From GCA-2732805 sp964516605 (lineage in GTDB: Bacteria > Pseudomonadota > Gammaproteobacteria > Coxiellales > Coxiellaceae), in NCBI GenBank assembly GCA_964516605.1, contig CAZFAA010000001.1:1-63408 (forward strand): a stretch of 63,408 nucleotides of DNA. Reading direction: 5' to 3'. Positions 1 to 9,317 of this stretch are shown here, in pieces. The stretch's first letter is position 1, and each line of letters starts with the position of its first letter. Made by a program: the position numbers and the translations under genes. The notes beneath the pieces are model-generated. The model was not told the DNA's origin. It ran no database searches and saw nothing but the letters and a program-made list of their open reading frames with translations.

Positions 1-693
1 AGGCACAGAAATAGCACAGCCCTGTAACGCATGCCCACCTCCCAAGGAAATGACGTTACCCTGCACTCTTAGTGGATAACCCATCGCAACCAGCATGCGC
101 TCGGTGTGATCGCGTGTTATACCTGCTTCACAAATTTTTGTCTCGCCCTGCGCGTAGAGACTGGCTAACAACAAACAGGATTTGACTTGTGCACTCGCAA
201 TAGGCAAATCAAACTCCATAGCATGCAAAGTACAATCACCTGTTATCACTAGGGGCGCGCAACCGAATTCAGTCGTTGCAATCTTCGCGCCCATTAATGT
301 TAATGGATCCGTCACGCGCCGCATTGGGCGTTTTAATAAATACTGATCACCCGTTAACACTGAATCAAAACGCTGCCCCGCTAACAAGCCCACGAGTAAA
401 CGCATCGCCGTACCTGCATTACCGCAGTCTAATCGACCCTTTGGCGCCCTAAGACCCTGCATCCCGACACCATGCACCTGTAATTCTGTGGCACTGAGCT
501 CATCAATCACCACGCCCAACTCACGCATGATCGTAAGTGTTGCACGGTTGTCTTCACCACCTAAAAATCCGGTGACGTGCGTATCACCTGTGGCAATACT
601 GCCGAGCATTAACGAACGATGTGAAATCGATTTATCACCGGGAACAATAACAGTACCTTTTAAAGCTAAGGCAGGATTTGTACTAAAATACAT
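1..693 (-). CDS. aroA: 3-phosphoshikimate 1-carboxyvinyltransferase (EPSP synthase), N-terminal part
   Basis: Transfers enolpyruvate from PEP to shikimate-3-phosphate in the cytosolic shikimate pathway to aromatic amino acids. The window holds the first 231 codons and the C-terminal half lies beyond the left edge. The conserved N-terminal signature VPGDKSISHRSLM is present around residues 17-29, followed by a DCGNAGTAMRLL segment and an LTGDQYLLKRPMRRV segment that form the phosphate and PEP-binding surface. The ATG was chosen because an AGG lies about 8 bases upstream and the family starts a few residues before the GDKS motif. It follows serC by 29 bp on the same strand, so gyrA-serC-aroA is probably one transcription unit, an arrangement common in gammaproteobacteria. 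Confidence 0.95.
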   Translation of the reverse strand, partial: MYFSTNPALALKGTVIVPGDKSISHRSLMLGSIATGDTHVTGFLGGEDNRATLTIMRELGVVIDELSATELQVHGVGMQGLRAPKGRLDCGNAGTAMRLLVGLLAGQRFDSVLTGDQYLLKRPMRRVTDPLTLMGAKIATTEFGCAPLVITGDCTLHAMEFDLPIASAQVKSCLLLASLYAQGETKICEAGITRDHTERMLVAMGYPLRVQGNVISLGGGHALQGCAISVP

Positions 694-722
694 ATGAAAC
701 CTAATTAATAGTTGAGTTACAT

Positions 723-1826
723 TTAACTATTAGAATGAAGCGGCTTTTTTAACAGTTGAAATGCATCTAAGAAATCGACCAATTTTTCCGCACCTTCTAA
801 TGGCATCGCATTATACATACTTGCACGCATACCACCACGCGTGACATGACCTTGCAAAGATAATAACCCCGTCTCATGAGCTGATTGCAAAAATACTGCA
901 TTCAGCTGCTGGTCTTTTAAATCAAAAACAATATTCATGCGTGATCGGTATGCAGGGTCTACTTTACACTCATATAAATCACTTTGATCAATATAATCGT
1001 AGACAAGCTGAGAGCGTTGGCGAGCCAAGCGATCCATCTCTTCCACCCCACCTTGCTCTTTAATCCATTGAAAAACTAGACCCGCCATATACCAGCTAAA
1101 CGTTGGTGGTGTATTAACCATAGAATCGCGCGCAGACTGTAAGCGGTAATCCATAACAGAAGGTGTAAAAGACTGAGCAGAACGTTGCTTTAACAAATCA
1201 TCGCGCACAATCACAACCGTAACACCTGCAGGACCAAAATTTTTCTGTGCACATGAAAAAATAATTCCGTATTGTGTGATATCGATTTTACGTGTGAGTA
1301 AATTCGAGGACATATCAGCCACAATCGGCAAATCCACATCAGGAACCTTTGGAAACTCAATTCCATAGACCGTTTCATTATCACAATAATAAAAATAAGC
1401 AGCTTGTTCATCTACTTGCCACGTTGCAGGAGGGCTCACTGTCGTAAACTGAGTGGACGACATATCACATGCGACCACAACGTTCGTGTATCTTCGCGCT
1501 TCTTGTGCAGCCAACGCACTCCAATTTCCAGTCACCAAATAATTAGCACTACGATGCTCACCCAAAATATTCATCGGAACAGCTGCATTTTGCAATTGGG
1601 CACCACCTTGTAGAAACAGCACACGGTAATTCTCTGGCACAGCCAGTAACTCACGCAAATCGTGTTCTGCTTGACGCGCAATATTCATAAAATTTTGACT
1701 GCGGTGCGATACCTCCATGACAGAAATTCCGGTATCACGCCAATCACAAAATTCATTCTGTGCTTTACGCATTACTGCCTCTGGAAGCATCGCAGGTCCT
1801 GGAGAGTAATTAAATTTCTTTACCAT
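723..1826 (-). CDS. serC: Phosphoserine aminotransferase
   Basis: PLP-dependent class V aminotransferase of 367 aa, the usual length. It converts 3-phosphohydroxypyruvate plus glutamate to phosphoserine in serine synthesis, and also acts in pyridoxal phosphate synthesis. The start MVKKFNYSPGPAMLP carries the family N-terminal motif (N-F-S-A/P-G-P-A). The PLP lysine is in the IIFSCAQKNFGPAG segment near residue 200, and the C-terminal HVTRGGMRASMYNAMP is the SerC substrate-binding signature. It sits 38 bp downstream of gyrA and 29 bp upstream of aroA, all on the minus strand, with no terminator between them, so co-transcription is likely. Confidence 0.97.
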   Translation of the reverse strand: MVKKFNYSPGPAMLPEAVMRKAQNEFCDWRDTGISVMEVSHRSQNFMNIARQAEHDLRELLAVPENYRVLFLQGGAQLQNAAVPMNILGEHRSANYLVTGNWSALAAQEARRYTNVVVACDMSSTQFTTVSPPATWQVDEQAAYFYYCDNETVYGIEFPKVPDVDLPIVADMSSNLLTRKIDITQYGIIFSCAQKNFGPAGVTVVIVRDDLLKQRSAQSFTPSVMDYRLQSARDSMVNTPPTFSWYMAGLVFQWIKEQGGVEEMDRLARQRSQLVYDYIDQSDLYECKVDPAYRSRMNIVFDLKDQQLNAVFLQSAHETGLLSLQGHVTRGGMRASMYNAMPLEGAEKLVDFLDAFQLLKKPLHSNS

Positions 1827-1864
1827 ACTGAAAGCCTCTATTCCAACAGAAAGCGCTAGCTTTC

Positions 1865-4393
1865 TTACTTCTCGACAACCGGTTCAACGGCCACCAGCTG
1901 CTCACCTTCTGATAATCGAATTAATCGCACTCCCTGTGTATTACGCCCAATAACAGAAATACCCTTCACTTCAATACGCACCATCGTACCTTTATTGCTA
2001 ATCAATAAGGCTTCATCGTCTTCTGCTACTTGGCATGCACCAATTACCGGACCATTGCGCTCGGTTACTTGAATTGCCTGCACCCCCTGACCTCCACGAC
2101 CAATAGCACGATACGCATCCAATGCCGTACGCTGACCATAACCATTCACTGTAGCTGTTAATATGGTACAACCTTCATCAGGAATAATTAATGAAATCAA
2201 GGTTTGATTTTTTTGTAGCTTGATACCACGCACACCGCGCGCCATACGCCCCATTGGACGCACCTCTTCTTCACTAAAGCGAATCGCTTTACCAGACGAT
2301 GAAATCAGCATAATGTCACGCTTGCCATCAGTAATATCCACGCCAATTAATCGATCATCATCTATCAATTCCAGTGCGATTTTACCATTGGAACGTGGCT
2401 TTGAAAATTCTGTTAACGGTACTTTTTTGACTGTCCCTTTGGAGGTCGCCATGAAAACAAAATGATCCTCATCATACTGTTTGACGGGTAAGATAAATGA
2501 AATTTGCTCATCTTTTTCTAGTGGCAAAATATTCACAATCGGTCTGCCGCGCGCCGTGCGCCCAGCTTGCGGCACTTCGTACGTCTTCATCCAATACACT
2601 TTACCTGCGGTTGAAAAACATAAAATAGTATCGTGTGAATGCGCCACCAAAAGACGTTTAACAAAATCTTCTTCGCGCACACTCGTTGCAATTTTACCTT
2701 TACCGCCACGCTTTTGTGATTGATAACTATCGAGTGATTGCGATTTGATATAGCCCGCCTTAGATAAGGTCACCACCAAATCTTCTTCTTCAATCAAATC
2801 TTCATGAGTAAGATCCAGCTTGCTATCGATAATTTCTGTGCGCCGTGGGTCGCTAAAGCGCTCTTTAATTTCAATTAATTCGTCTCGGATCACTTGGTGC
2901 AATTTATCTGGATCCGACAAAATAAACAGCAATTCTTTAATCAGTTCAACAAGCTTCGTATATTCTTCATGAATTTTATCTTTTTCAAGACCGGTTAAAC
3001 GATGTAAACGTAAATCCAATATCGCCTGCGCTTGCTGAGGTGATAAGTGATAACCATCATCATGCATTCCGTATTCGTTTGATAAATCCTGAGGCCGCGT
3101 CTGCTTTGGATCAGCAATATTCAGTAATTCCGCTACAGAACCTTGCGCCCACACTTGCCCCAACAATTGTTCTTTAGCGTCAGAGGGGCTTTTAGCTGCT
3201 TTAATTAATGTAATCACGCTATCAATATTGGCCAAGGCTACTTCTAAACCTTCCAAAATATGGATGCGCTCACGTGCTTTGCGCAAATCAAAAATAGAGC
3301 GACGCGTCACCACTTCACGTCGGTGGTTAATAAATGCTTCGAGCAACTGCTTTAAATTTAAAACGCGTGGCTGACCTTTATCTAAGGCAACAATATTAAT
3401 TCCATACACAACTTGCAATTGGGTGTGCGTGTACAAATTATTCAAAACAACTTCAGCATTATCACCACGGCGCACTTCAATTACCATGCGCATACCCTGC
3501 TTATCCGATTCATCGCGCAGCCCCGTAATTCCTTCTATTTTTTTCTCACGCACCAGCTCACCAATTTTTTCGAGCAAACGCGCTTTGTTCACTTGATACG
3601 GCAGCTCATGCACAATGATGGATTGACGCCCATTTTTATCACTGGTTTCAATATCCGCTTTAGCACGTACATAAATGCGCCCACGCCCTGTTTTATACGC
3701 TTTGACAATACCACCACGACCATTAATGATACCAGCCGTTGGGAAATCAGGGCCTGGAATCAGCTGCATCAATGCATTTAAGTCTACATCGGCATCATCA
3801 ATCACAGCCAACACGCCATCAATAATTTCACCTAAATTATGCGGCGGAATATTCGTTGCCATACCAACCGCAATACCAGTAGATCCATTCACCAAGAGAT
3901 TGGGGATGCGCGTTGGCATCACGGCTGGCATCATTTCTGTTTCATCATAATTGGGAACAAACTGCACGGTCTCTTTATCCAGATCCGTCATGATCGAATG
4001 CGCAAAGCGCGATAAGCGCACCTCGGTATAACGCATCGCCGCAGGAGAATCGCCGTCCACCGAACCAAAGTTACCCTGACCATCGACTAACATGTAACGC
4101 AAACTAAAAGGCTGCGCCATACGTACGATCGTATCGTACACTGCTGTATCACCATGCGGATGATATTTACCAATGACATCACCAACAATACGTGCTGATT
4201 TTTTATAAGGCTTATTGTAATCATTACCCAACTCTTTCATCGCAAACAGAGCACGACGGTGCACAGGCTTCAGCCCGTCTCGTACATCAGGCAACGCGCG
4301 GCCAATAATAACGCTCATTGCATAATCAAGATAAGATTGCTTTAATTCCTGCTCAATCGTAACCTCTGTTACTTCTTTTGCCATTTCGGTCAT
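1865..4393 (-). CDS. gyrA: DNA gyrase subunit A
   Basis: Catalytic breakage-reunion subunit of gyrase, which with GyrB introduces negative supercoils. 842 aa from the ATG used here. A TTG 12 bp further upstream is an alternative, but the ATG places the active-site Tyr of RYTEVR exactly at residue 122, as in E. coli, so I prefer it. The quinolone-resistance region reads HPHGDTAVYD, i.e. Thr83 and Asp87. The C-terminal half carries the repeated GyrA beta-pinwheel blades, and the GyrA box is visible as QKRGGKG. First gene of an apparent gyrA-serC-aroA unit. A short GGA lies about 8 bases upstream of the ATG as a weak ribosome-binding site. Confidence 0.98.
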   Translation of the reverse strand: MTEMAKEVTEVTIEQELKQSYLDYAMSVIIGRALPDVRDGLKPVHRRALFAMKELGNDYNKPYKKSARIVGDVIGKYHPHGDTAVYDTIVRMAQPFSLRYMLVDGQGNFGSVDGDSPAAMRYTEVRLSRFAHSIMTDLDKETVQFVPNYDETEMMPAVMPTRIPNLLVNGSTGIAVGMATNIPPHNLGEIIDGVLAVIDDADVDLNALMQLIPGPDFPTAGIINGRGGIVKAYKTGRGRIYVRAKADIETSDKNGRQSIIVHELPYQVNKARLLEKIGELVREKKIEGITGLRDESDKQGMRMVIEVRRGDNAEVVLNNLYTHTQLQVVYGINIVALDKGQPRVLNLKQLLEAFINHRREVVTRRSIFDLRKARERIHILEGLEVALANIDSVITLIKAAKSPSDAKEQLLGQVWAQGSVAELLNIADPKQTRPQDLSNEYGMHDDGYHLSPQQAQAILDLRLHRLTGLEKDKIHEEYTKLVELIKELLFILSDPDKLHQVIRDELIEIKERFSDPRRTEIIDSKLDLTHEDLIEEEDLVVTLSKAGYIKSQSLDSYQSQKRGGKGKIATSVREEDFVKRLLVAHSHDTILCFSTAGKVYWMKTYEVPQAGRTARGRPIVNILPLEKDEQISFILPVKQYDEDHFVFMATSKGTVKKVPLTEFSKPRSNGKIALELIDDDRLIGVDITDGKRDIMLISSSGKAIRFSEEEVRPMGRMARGVRGIKLQKNQTLISLIIPDEGCTILTATVNGYGQRTALDAYRAIGRGGQGVQAIQVTERNGPVIGACQVAEDDEALLISNKGTMVRIEVKGISVIGRNTQGVRLIRLSEGEQLVAVEPVVEK

Positions 4394-4593
4394 ATAGTTA
4401 TCCAAGGGTCATAAGTTGTTTTTTTGTTGATCAAAAAATTCGTTTCTGAAGGCCGAAATTGTACCATACAACAATGAAGTGTGGCAGAAAAAAGAGGTAG
4501 TAGAAGAGCTTAAATGATGCATGATCTTAAGCAATACAATATCTTGGTACTCTTAACATCTTTGCATAGGAAAAATTTGAGGTTGATATAGGT

Positions 4594-4634
4594 CACAAAA
4601 TATTGACCCACATAGTGCAACATGTGGGTCAATA
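4594..4634 (-). terminator. Rho-independent terminator of the 151-aa secreted protein gene
   Basis: A perfect 13-bp inverted repeat (TATTGACCCACAT and its complement, 8-nt loop) lies just past the stop codon of the minus-strand gene ending at 4658. Read leftwards it is followed by TTTTGTG, giving a stem plus short U-tract. It also insulates the gyrA leader from this gene. Confidence 0.75.
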
Positions 4635-4657
4635 GATGAATGCTAAAAAATTAAGGG

Positions 4658-5113
4658 TTACGCAGAATACGTAATATTCATCGTATAATCGTAGCCATTT
4701 TTAGAAATACCACTCATACGAAAATGCGGACAGTCACTGGGTGGTGCACCGTTTGCAAAATCTAACGAATTCACCCAGGCACCATCGATAAAGGTGATAA
4801 CACAAGGGCTAGTTGTGTCATGTAATTGTAAGTGCATAGAAGGATAACCCGTAAACCAATTCACACTGGATACATACACATTAAAACTGGAATTCCCTGA
4901 GCTGACATGATTGCGATCGCCGCGAATATGAACATCATTTGCCCTATCATCTTGATATCCTACAGCAACGCCTGCTGCAGGAAAGTTATTAAAGTGTACA
5001 TGTAACGTATCAGTAAAAGGCGCTACTTGCGGATGTGATGCCGCCATAATAGAGCTACTCAAAACAGCTGCGCTCAAACCGAGCAAAAAAGAATAGTTTT
5101 TAAAATGATTCAT
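4658..5113 (-). CDS. Small secreted protein of unknown function
   Basis: 151 aa with a clear Sec signal peptide: basic MNHFKNYS start, hydrophobic core, and likely cleavage after SIMA around residue 24. The mature part is about 127 aa, rich in Asn, His, Ser and aromatic residues, with only two cysteines (in SPCVIT and SDCPHF), which could form one disulfide. The spacing of short alternating hydrophobic stretches suggests a beta-sandwich, but I recognise no family. A GAGG ribosome-binding site precedes the ATG and a strong terminator follows, so it is a free-standing gene. It may be one of several unrelated small exported proteins in this window (others at 19.8, 20.2, 30.0 and 35.8 kb). Confidence 0.7.
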   Translation of the reverse strand: MNHFKNYSFLLGLSAAVLSSSIMAASHPQVAPFTDTLHVHFNNFPAAGVAVGYQDDRANDVHIRGDRNHVSSGNSSFNVYVSSVNWFTGYPSMHLQLHDTTSPCVITFIDGAWVNSLDFANGAPPSDCPHFRMSGISKNGYDYTMNITYSA

Positions 5114-5172
5114 AGAGTCCTCACATTGCTTAATATAAAAAAATCATCGTAAAACACGGTCTCACCCAACAC

Positions 5173-5202
5173 ATTGTATGAATAGAACAAGACCAATGTC
5201 AT
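5173..5202 (-). promoter_or_regulatory. Sigma70-like promoter for the 151-aa secreted protein
   Basis: On the minus strand ATGACA (5 of 6 to the -35 consensus), an 18-bp spacer and TACAAT (5 of 6 to the -10 consensus). The predicted start of transcription would leave a leader of roughly 50 nt before the ATG at 5113. Confidence 0.45.
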
Positions 5203-5255
5203 GCCAGGCCATATCCTGTATCAGTAAGCTGTAGGTGTCAATTGAGGGGTCAAGG

Positions 5256-5879
5256 TTATTTTATATGCCTATCAGATTGAGCGGATTTTTTTTTAAAGTG
5301 ATCACAGAAAAGAGGTATAATGATTGACCCCAGAATAATGAGGAGAACCAAAACCAAAAGATAATGAACCAGATTCGGAAACACATCACCGACGTAATAG
5401 CCTAATAACGTAAAAAGACTCACCCACACCAAACTACCTAAAAAATTATAAACCAGAAAAGCGCGCATTGGCATGCGCACCATTCCAGCTACAATACCAC
5501 AAAAAGTACGTACAACAGGCACCATACGCCCCATTAACACCGCTAACGAACCAAAACGTTTATAAAAAATATGCGCCCTATCAATATACGCTTTACGATA
5601 CCAAAAAGAATCTGGCCTGTGCACAAGCCATCCACCTAAGCGCTTGCCAAACCAATACGCAAACACGTAGCCAAAAAAGGATGATAAGACCAACACCAAC
5701 ACCAATACCCACAATGTCAACAAACCACGCGAAGCCAACAACCCGGCTAAAAATAGCAAGCTATCACCTGGCAAGAAAAAGCCGAAGAAAAACGCAGTTT
5801 CAGCAAAAACAATAAACGAAAGACCCACGTATCCAATCGTGTTGACGCATTCAATGAGTGTATTATGGTCCAATAACAT
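5256..5879 (-). CDS. DedA-family inner-membrane protein
   Basis: 207-aa polytopic membrane protein of the DedA/VTT (SNARE-associated) family. Family members act as lipid (undecaprenyl phosphate or phospholipid) translocases and affect membrane homeostasis. Diagnostic segments are ETAFFFGFFLPGDSLLFLAG near residue 30, then GYWF/AYWFGKRLGG, and RMVPVVRTFCGIVAGM with the conserved Arg residues. A TTG lies six codons upstream. I use the ATG because it gives 207 aa, exactly the length of the second DedA paralogue in this window (12719-13342). Neither start has a good ribosome-binding site. Which DedA subtype it is cannot be decided from the sequence. Confidence 0.9.
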   Translation of the reverse strand: MLLDHNTLIECVNTIGYVGLSFIVFAETAFFFGFFLPGDSLLFLAGLLASRGLLTLWVLVLVLVLSSFFGYVFAYWFGKRLGGWLVHRPDSFWYRKAYIDRAHIFYKRFGSLAVLMGRMVPVVRTFCGIVAGMVRMPMRAFLVYNFLGSLVWVSLFTLLGYYVGDVFPNLVHYLLVLVLLIILGSIIIPLFCDHFKKKSAQSDRHIK

Positions 5880-5978
5880 GAATCTATAATAGCTCAAACA
5901 ATATAATTTGCGTAGTGAATATTTAAGCCCTGCTTACAATTAATAAGCGGTATTCAATCAAGCGATTTTAAATAAGGT

Positions 5979-6827
5979 CTAGCGATGCTCAGCAATCAGC
6001 TTGCGCCCATAAGCAAATACGGCCCCCACAATCAACCCACCCAAATGCCCAAAATTAGCAACTGGACCCAGAAAACCTGTAAAACACAGCACAAACCATA
6101 GCAACATCCATATGACAATCTGATTTGACATATAATACCCTGAGCGTAAATTGTAGTGCGATGAAATCCAAATATAGGCAAATAATGCATACACAATGCC
6201 TGACATACCACCAAATTGAGGGCCGGCGATAGTGTATTGCAATAAGCCTGAAGCCAATGATGCAGCTAAAATAAAACCAATATAAAAAAATTTTCCTTCT
6301 TTGGTTTCAATCAAGCTACCTAAACTATAGAGCCAACATAAATTGAACAAAATATGTAAAATATTAAAATGCAAAAACATGGGCGTCACCAAACGCCAGG
6401 GCTGACTGAGCCACAAACTCAAAGTGGGATACCCTGGCAATGCTATAAATAAATAGCTATAAATCGGATTACCCCAGGGTGTAAATGTTAATGCATATAC
6501 AATAATGCACAGCACAATCAGAGAAATGGTCACTTGATTACCACTGGGGCGTTGAAAGTAGCGTCGGTACTGACGCTTTAAAGCATAATCGCTCAACTGT
6601 TGCTGACGTGCTGCATGCGTAGGCTTTACCTTAAAAAGTGCATCATCTGGATTAAGATTAAATTTTTTATACGCATTTCTCGCCACCTCACAATGCTGAT
6701 TATCCAACACCCATACCTCATAATTAACATCCTGCACCCGGATCTGACTTTCCATATTGTGGTTTATAAGGTAATCGCAAAAACGCTGCGCTAATTTTTG
6801 CGTATTGAATGTCCCGACCAATAGCAT
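5979..6827 (-). CDS. glpG: Rhomboid intramembrane serine protease, GlpG type
   Basis: 282 aa, close to E. coli GlpG (276). It cleaves membrane proteins within or near transmembrane segments. Residues 1-90 form the cytoplasmic NRho-like domain typical of GlpG. Six membrane segments follow. The catalytic Ser is Ser209 in GMSG, the His is His261 in NFGHLGG, and the oxyanion Asn is Asn162 in HILFN. A strong GGAGGT ribosome-binding site sits 8 nt before the ATG. The gene is 100 bp upstream of the dedA gene on the same strand and may be co-transcribed with it. No glp genes are adjacent, so its usual neighbours give no functional hint here. Confidence 0.93.
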   Translation of the reverse strand: MLLVGTFNTQKLAQRFCDYLINHNMESQIRVQDVNYEVWVLDNQHCEVARNAYKKFNLNPDDALFKVKPTHAARQQQLSDYALKRQYRRYFQRPSGNQVTISLIVLCIIVYALTFTPWGNPIYSYLFIALPGYPTLSLWLSQPWRLVTPMFLHFNILHILFNLCWLYSLGSLIETKEGKFFYIGFILAASLASGLLQYTIAGPQFGGMSGIVYALFAYIWISSHYNLRSGYYMSNQIVIWMLLWFVLCFTGFLGPVANFGHLGGLIVGAVFAYGRKLIAEHR

Positions 6828-6939
6828 TGACCCACCTCCATCACATTAATAGGGAGCATAAAGTATAACCTTTTTATTACATGCACAGCAAAAACCATGC
6901 TAAACTGCCGCCCATTATGAATCGGATTAGAGAAAAATT

Positions 6940-8283
6940 ATGCAACATATAGACACATTAATCTTAGCAAAATGGGTGCTCCCTATCGCACCACAGAACA
7001 GTATTCTAGAACAACATGCTGTGGCCATACATAACAATATTATTGTAGATGTATTACCAATTAACGACGCCAAACAAAAATATGCAGCTAAAAAAGTAGT
7101 GGATCGAAGCACACATGCAGTGATGCCTGGCCTGGTTAATGCCCATTGCCATAATATGATGGTGCTCTTTCGTGGCCTAGCCGATGACTTACCTTTGATG
7201 GACTGGCTTAACAATCACATGTGGCCTGCTGAAGGCGATATCATGTGCCCAGACAGTATTAAGGACGGTACACGTTTGGCTATCGCAGAACTCATACGTG
7301 GTGGTATAACTTGCTACAACGACTCTTATTTTTTCCCGCTCGAGACAGCCGAAGTGACTCTCGAAGAAGGTATGCGCGGCACTATTGGTCTCATGATGAT
7401 GAATGTACCCAATACCTGGGCTAAAAATGAGGATGAATATTATCATAAAGACTTTAATGTTCTAAAAAACAGTCCAAAATATCCATTACTGAATTGGATG
7501 ATTGCACCGCATGCACCGTACACTAACAGTGACCGCAGTTTGGCACTTTCCAAGCAACTTGCTGACGAACATACTCTGCGTATGCATATGCACTTACATG
7601 AAACACAATTTGAAATTGACATGGATTTAAAAACATATGGTAAACGCCCCATTAAACGTCTACACGATCTTGGACTTTTAAGTCAAAATTTTCTTGCTGT
7701 GCACATGGTACACATGACCGATGACGAAATTGAATTGTGTGCCCAGCTGGGGGTGAGCATTGCACATTGCCCCGAATCCAACATGAAACTGGCCAGCGGT
7801 GAACCGCAAATTCAAAAATATATGAACGCTGGAATTAACGTGTCTTTAGGTACTGATGGCGCTGCCAGTAATAATGATTTGGATATGTTTGGAGAAATGC
7901 GCACAGCCAGCTTGCTTGCAAAACTCATCGCCAAAGACGCCACCGCTTTAAATGCGCCGAATGCTCTTAAGATGGCGACACTCAATGGCGCAAAGGCACT
8001 CGGTTTAGACGATAAAATTGGCTCTCTAGAAAAAGGCAAGCAAGCCGATATCATTGCCATCGATATGGATCATTTGTTTACCCAGCCGATTTTCAATCCG
8101 CAATCACACCTGGTTTATGCCGTGAATCGCCTGCAAGTCAGTGATGTCTGGATTGCTGGCAAGCAACTACTGGAAAAAGGCCTCTTTACACAGCTTGACC
8201 TGGAGAAAACGCTTGCCCATGCAAACAAATGGGCACACCGCTGTGACCGCTATAAAATGCAGCCCACTACTGCCGAAACGTGA
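6940..8283 (+). CDS. mtaD: 5-methylthioadenosine/S-adenosylhomocysteine deaminase (TRZ/ATZ amidohydrolase)
   Basis: 447-aa metal-dependent amidohydrolase. Members of this subgroup deaminate methylthioadenosine and S-adenosylhomocysteine, salvaging purine from SAM use. The metal-binding NAHCHNMM (H-x-H), the downstream RGLADDLPLMDWL signature, the HLHET and HMVHMTDDE histidines, and GTDGAASNNDLDMFGEM near residue 305 are all present, so the active site looks complete. It starts divergently from the GlpG gene. In several relatives ubiG follows mtaD. Here the next gene is an HMG-CoA lyase, and I see no ubiG remnant in the 105-bp gap. Substrate assignment is by family; other TRZ/ATZ deaminases are possible. 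Confidence 0.88.
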   Translation: MQHIDTLILAKWVLPIAPQNSILEQHAVAIHNNIIVDVLPINDAKQKYAAKKVVDRSTHAVMPGLVNAHCHNMMVLFRGLADDLPLMDWLNNHMWPAEGDIMCPDSIKDGTRLAIAELIRGGITCYNDSYFFPLETAEVTLEEGMRGTIGLMMMNVPNTWAKNEDEYYHKDFNVLKNSPKYPLLNWMIAPHAPYTNSDRSLALSKQLADEHTLRMHMHLHETQFEIDMDLKTYGKRPIKRLHDLGLLSQNFLAVHMVHMTDDEIELCAQLGVSIAHCPESNMKLASGEPQIQKYMNAGINVSLGTDGAASNNDLDMFGEMRTASLLAKLIAKDATALNAPNALKMATLNGAKALGLDDKIGSLEKGKQADIIAIDMDHLFTQPIFNPQSHLVYAVNRLQVSDVWIAGKQLLEKGLFTQLDLEKTLAHANKWAHRCDRYKMQPTTAET

Positions 8284-8327
8284 GGGATTTTTATTCACTA
8301 AACACCATGTTAAACTGGATGGACAGG

Positions 8328-8361
8328 CGGCCGCTTACAACTTATTGAACAGAAGTGGCCG
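8328..8361. other. Hairpin between mtaD and mvaB
   Basis: A 9-bp stem (CGGCCGCTT against AAGTGGCCG, one G-U pair) with a 16-nt loop. There is no U-tract, so it is not a convincing terminator. It may be an RNA-stability or processing element in an mtaD-mvaB transcript. Confidence 0.35.
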
Positions 8362-8388
8362 TAACAAACTACACAACTAGGAATACCC

Positions 8389-9291
8389 ATGGAATTCATC
8401 AAAATCAACGAAGTTGGTCCGCGCGATGGCTTGCAAAATGAAAAACGCAGCATTGCAACCCAAACTAAAATTGAATTTATTAATGCATTAAGCGACAGCG
8501 GTCTGAAATGCATTGAAACAACAAGCTTTGTTTCACCTAAATGGATACCACAACTAGCCGATCACCGTGAAGTTTGCCTTGCTATTAACAAGCACAGTGA
8601 CGTACGTTACCCTGTACTCATTCCTAATCGCGAAGGCATGCTCGCAGCCATCGAATGTGGCGTTACCGACATTGCTGTCTTCACAGCGGCCTCAGAAGAA
8701 TTTACAGCACGCAATACGCATTGCAGTATCACACAAAGTTTTGAACGCATTAGTGAGATTATGGAACTGGCTGCATCACACAGCATTCATGTGCGTGGCT
8801 ATATTTCCTGTGTGATTGCCTGCCCGTATGCCGGCGCTACTCAACCAAGCTTAGTGACTAATATGGTGCACCGTTTGATTGAGCTGGGCTGCTATGATGT
8901 GTCGCTCGGAGATACTATTGGCGTTGGCGAGCCCAAACAAATCACCAAACTTTTAAAATCCGTATTGGCTGATGTCGATCCGGCGCTCATTACCATGCAC
9001 TTTCATGAAACGCATCGTCGTGCACTGGATAATATTAAAGCGTCACTAAAAATGAACATCACCTCTTTTGATTCTTCTGTAGGTGGGCTCGGTGGCTGCC
9101 CTTATGCAGAAGGCGCAAGCGGTAATGTATCAACACAAGCCGTTGTGCGCATGCTCGCAGAAATGGGGTATGAAACAGGCGTTGACGTGAATAAATTAGA
9201 TGCAGCTATGGCTATATTGAATTTCAATACAGCCGTACCTAAGGAAAATCACAAGCCAAACGTCGAGAACCATGACGGCATCACGACATAA
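8389..9291 (+). CDS. mvaB: Hydroxymethylglutaryl-CoA lyase
   Basis: 300-aa TIM-barrel enzyme that splits HMG-CoA into acetoacetate and acetyl-CoA in leucine catabolism and ketone-body metabolism. The N-terminal VGPRDGLQNE motif carries metal and substrate ligands, SLGDTIGVGEP forms the mid-barrel, and VGGLGGCPYAEGASGN contains the flexible-loop catalytic cysteine. A TAGGAA ribosome-binding site lies 8 nt before the ATG. No other leucine-degradation genes are next to it, so it stands alone with mtaD upstream. Confidence 0.95.
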   Translation: MEFIKINEVGPRDGLQNEKRSIATQTKIEFINALSDSGLKCIETTSFVSPKWIPQLADHREVCLAINKHSDVRYPVLIPNREGMLAAIECGVTDIAVFTAASEEFTARNTHCSITQSFERISEIMELAASHSIHVRGYISCVIACPYAGATQPSLVTNMVHRLIELGCYDVSLGDTIGVGEPKQITKLLKSVLADVDPALITMHFHETHRRALDNIKASLKMNITSFDSSVGGLGGCPYAEGASGNVSTQAVVRMLAEMGYETGVDVNKLDAAMAILNFNTAVPKENHKPNVENHDGITT

Positions 9292-9317
9292 TAACCCACT
9301 CAGTTAACCTCTCATTC

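Noticed and set aside
3413..3781. A 122-codon open frame opposite gyrA
   Set aside because: It lies entirely inside the conserved gyrA gene, has no ribosome-binding site, and no recognisable domain.
8284..8388. A degraded ubiG gene after mtaD
   Set aside because: The 105-bp gap shows no SAM-binding motif or similarity in any frame; it is a spacer with a hairpin.
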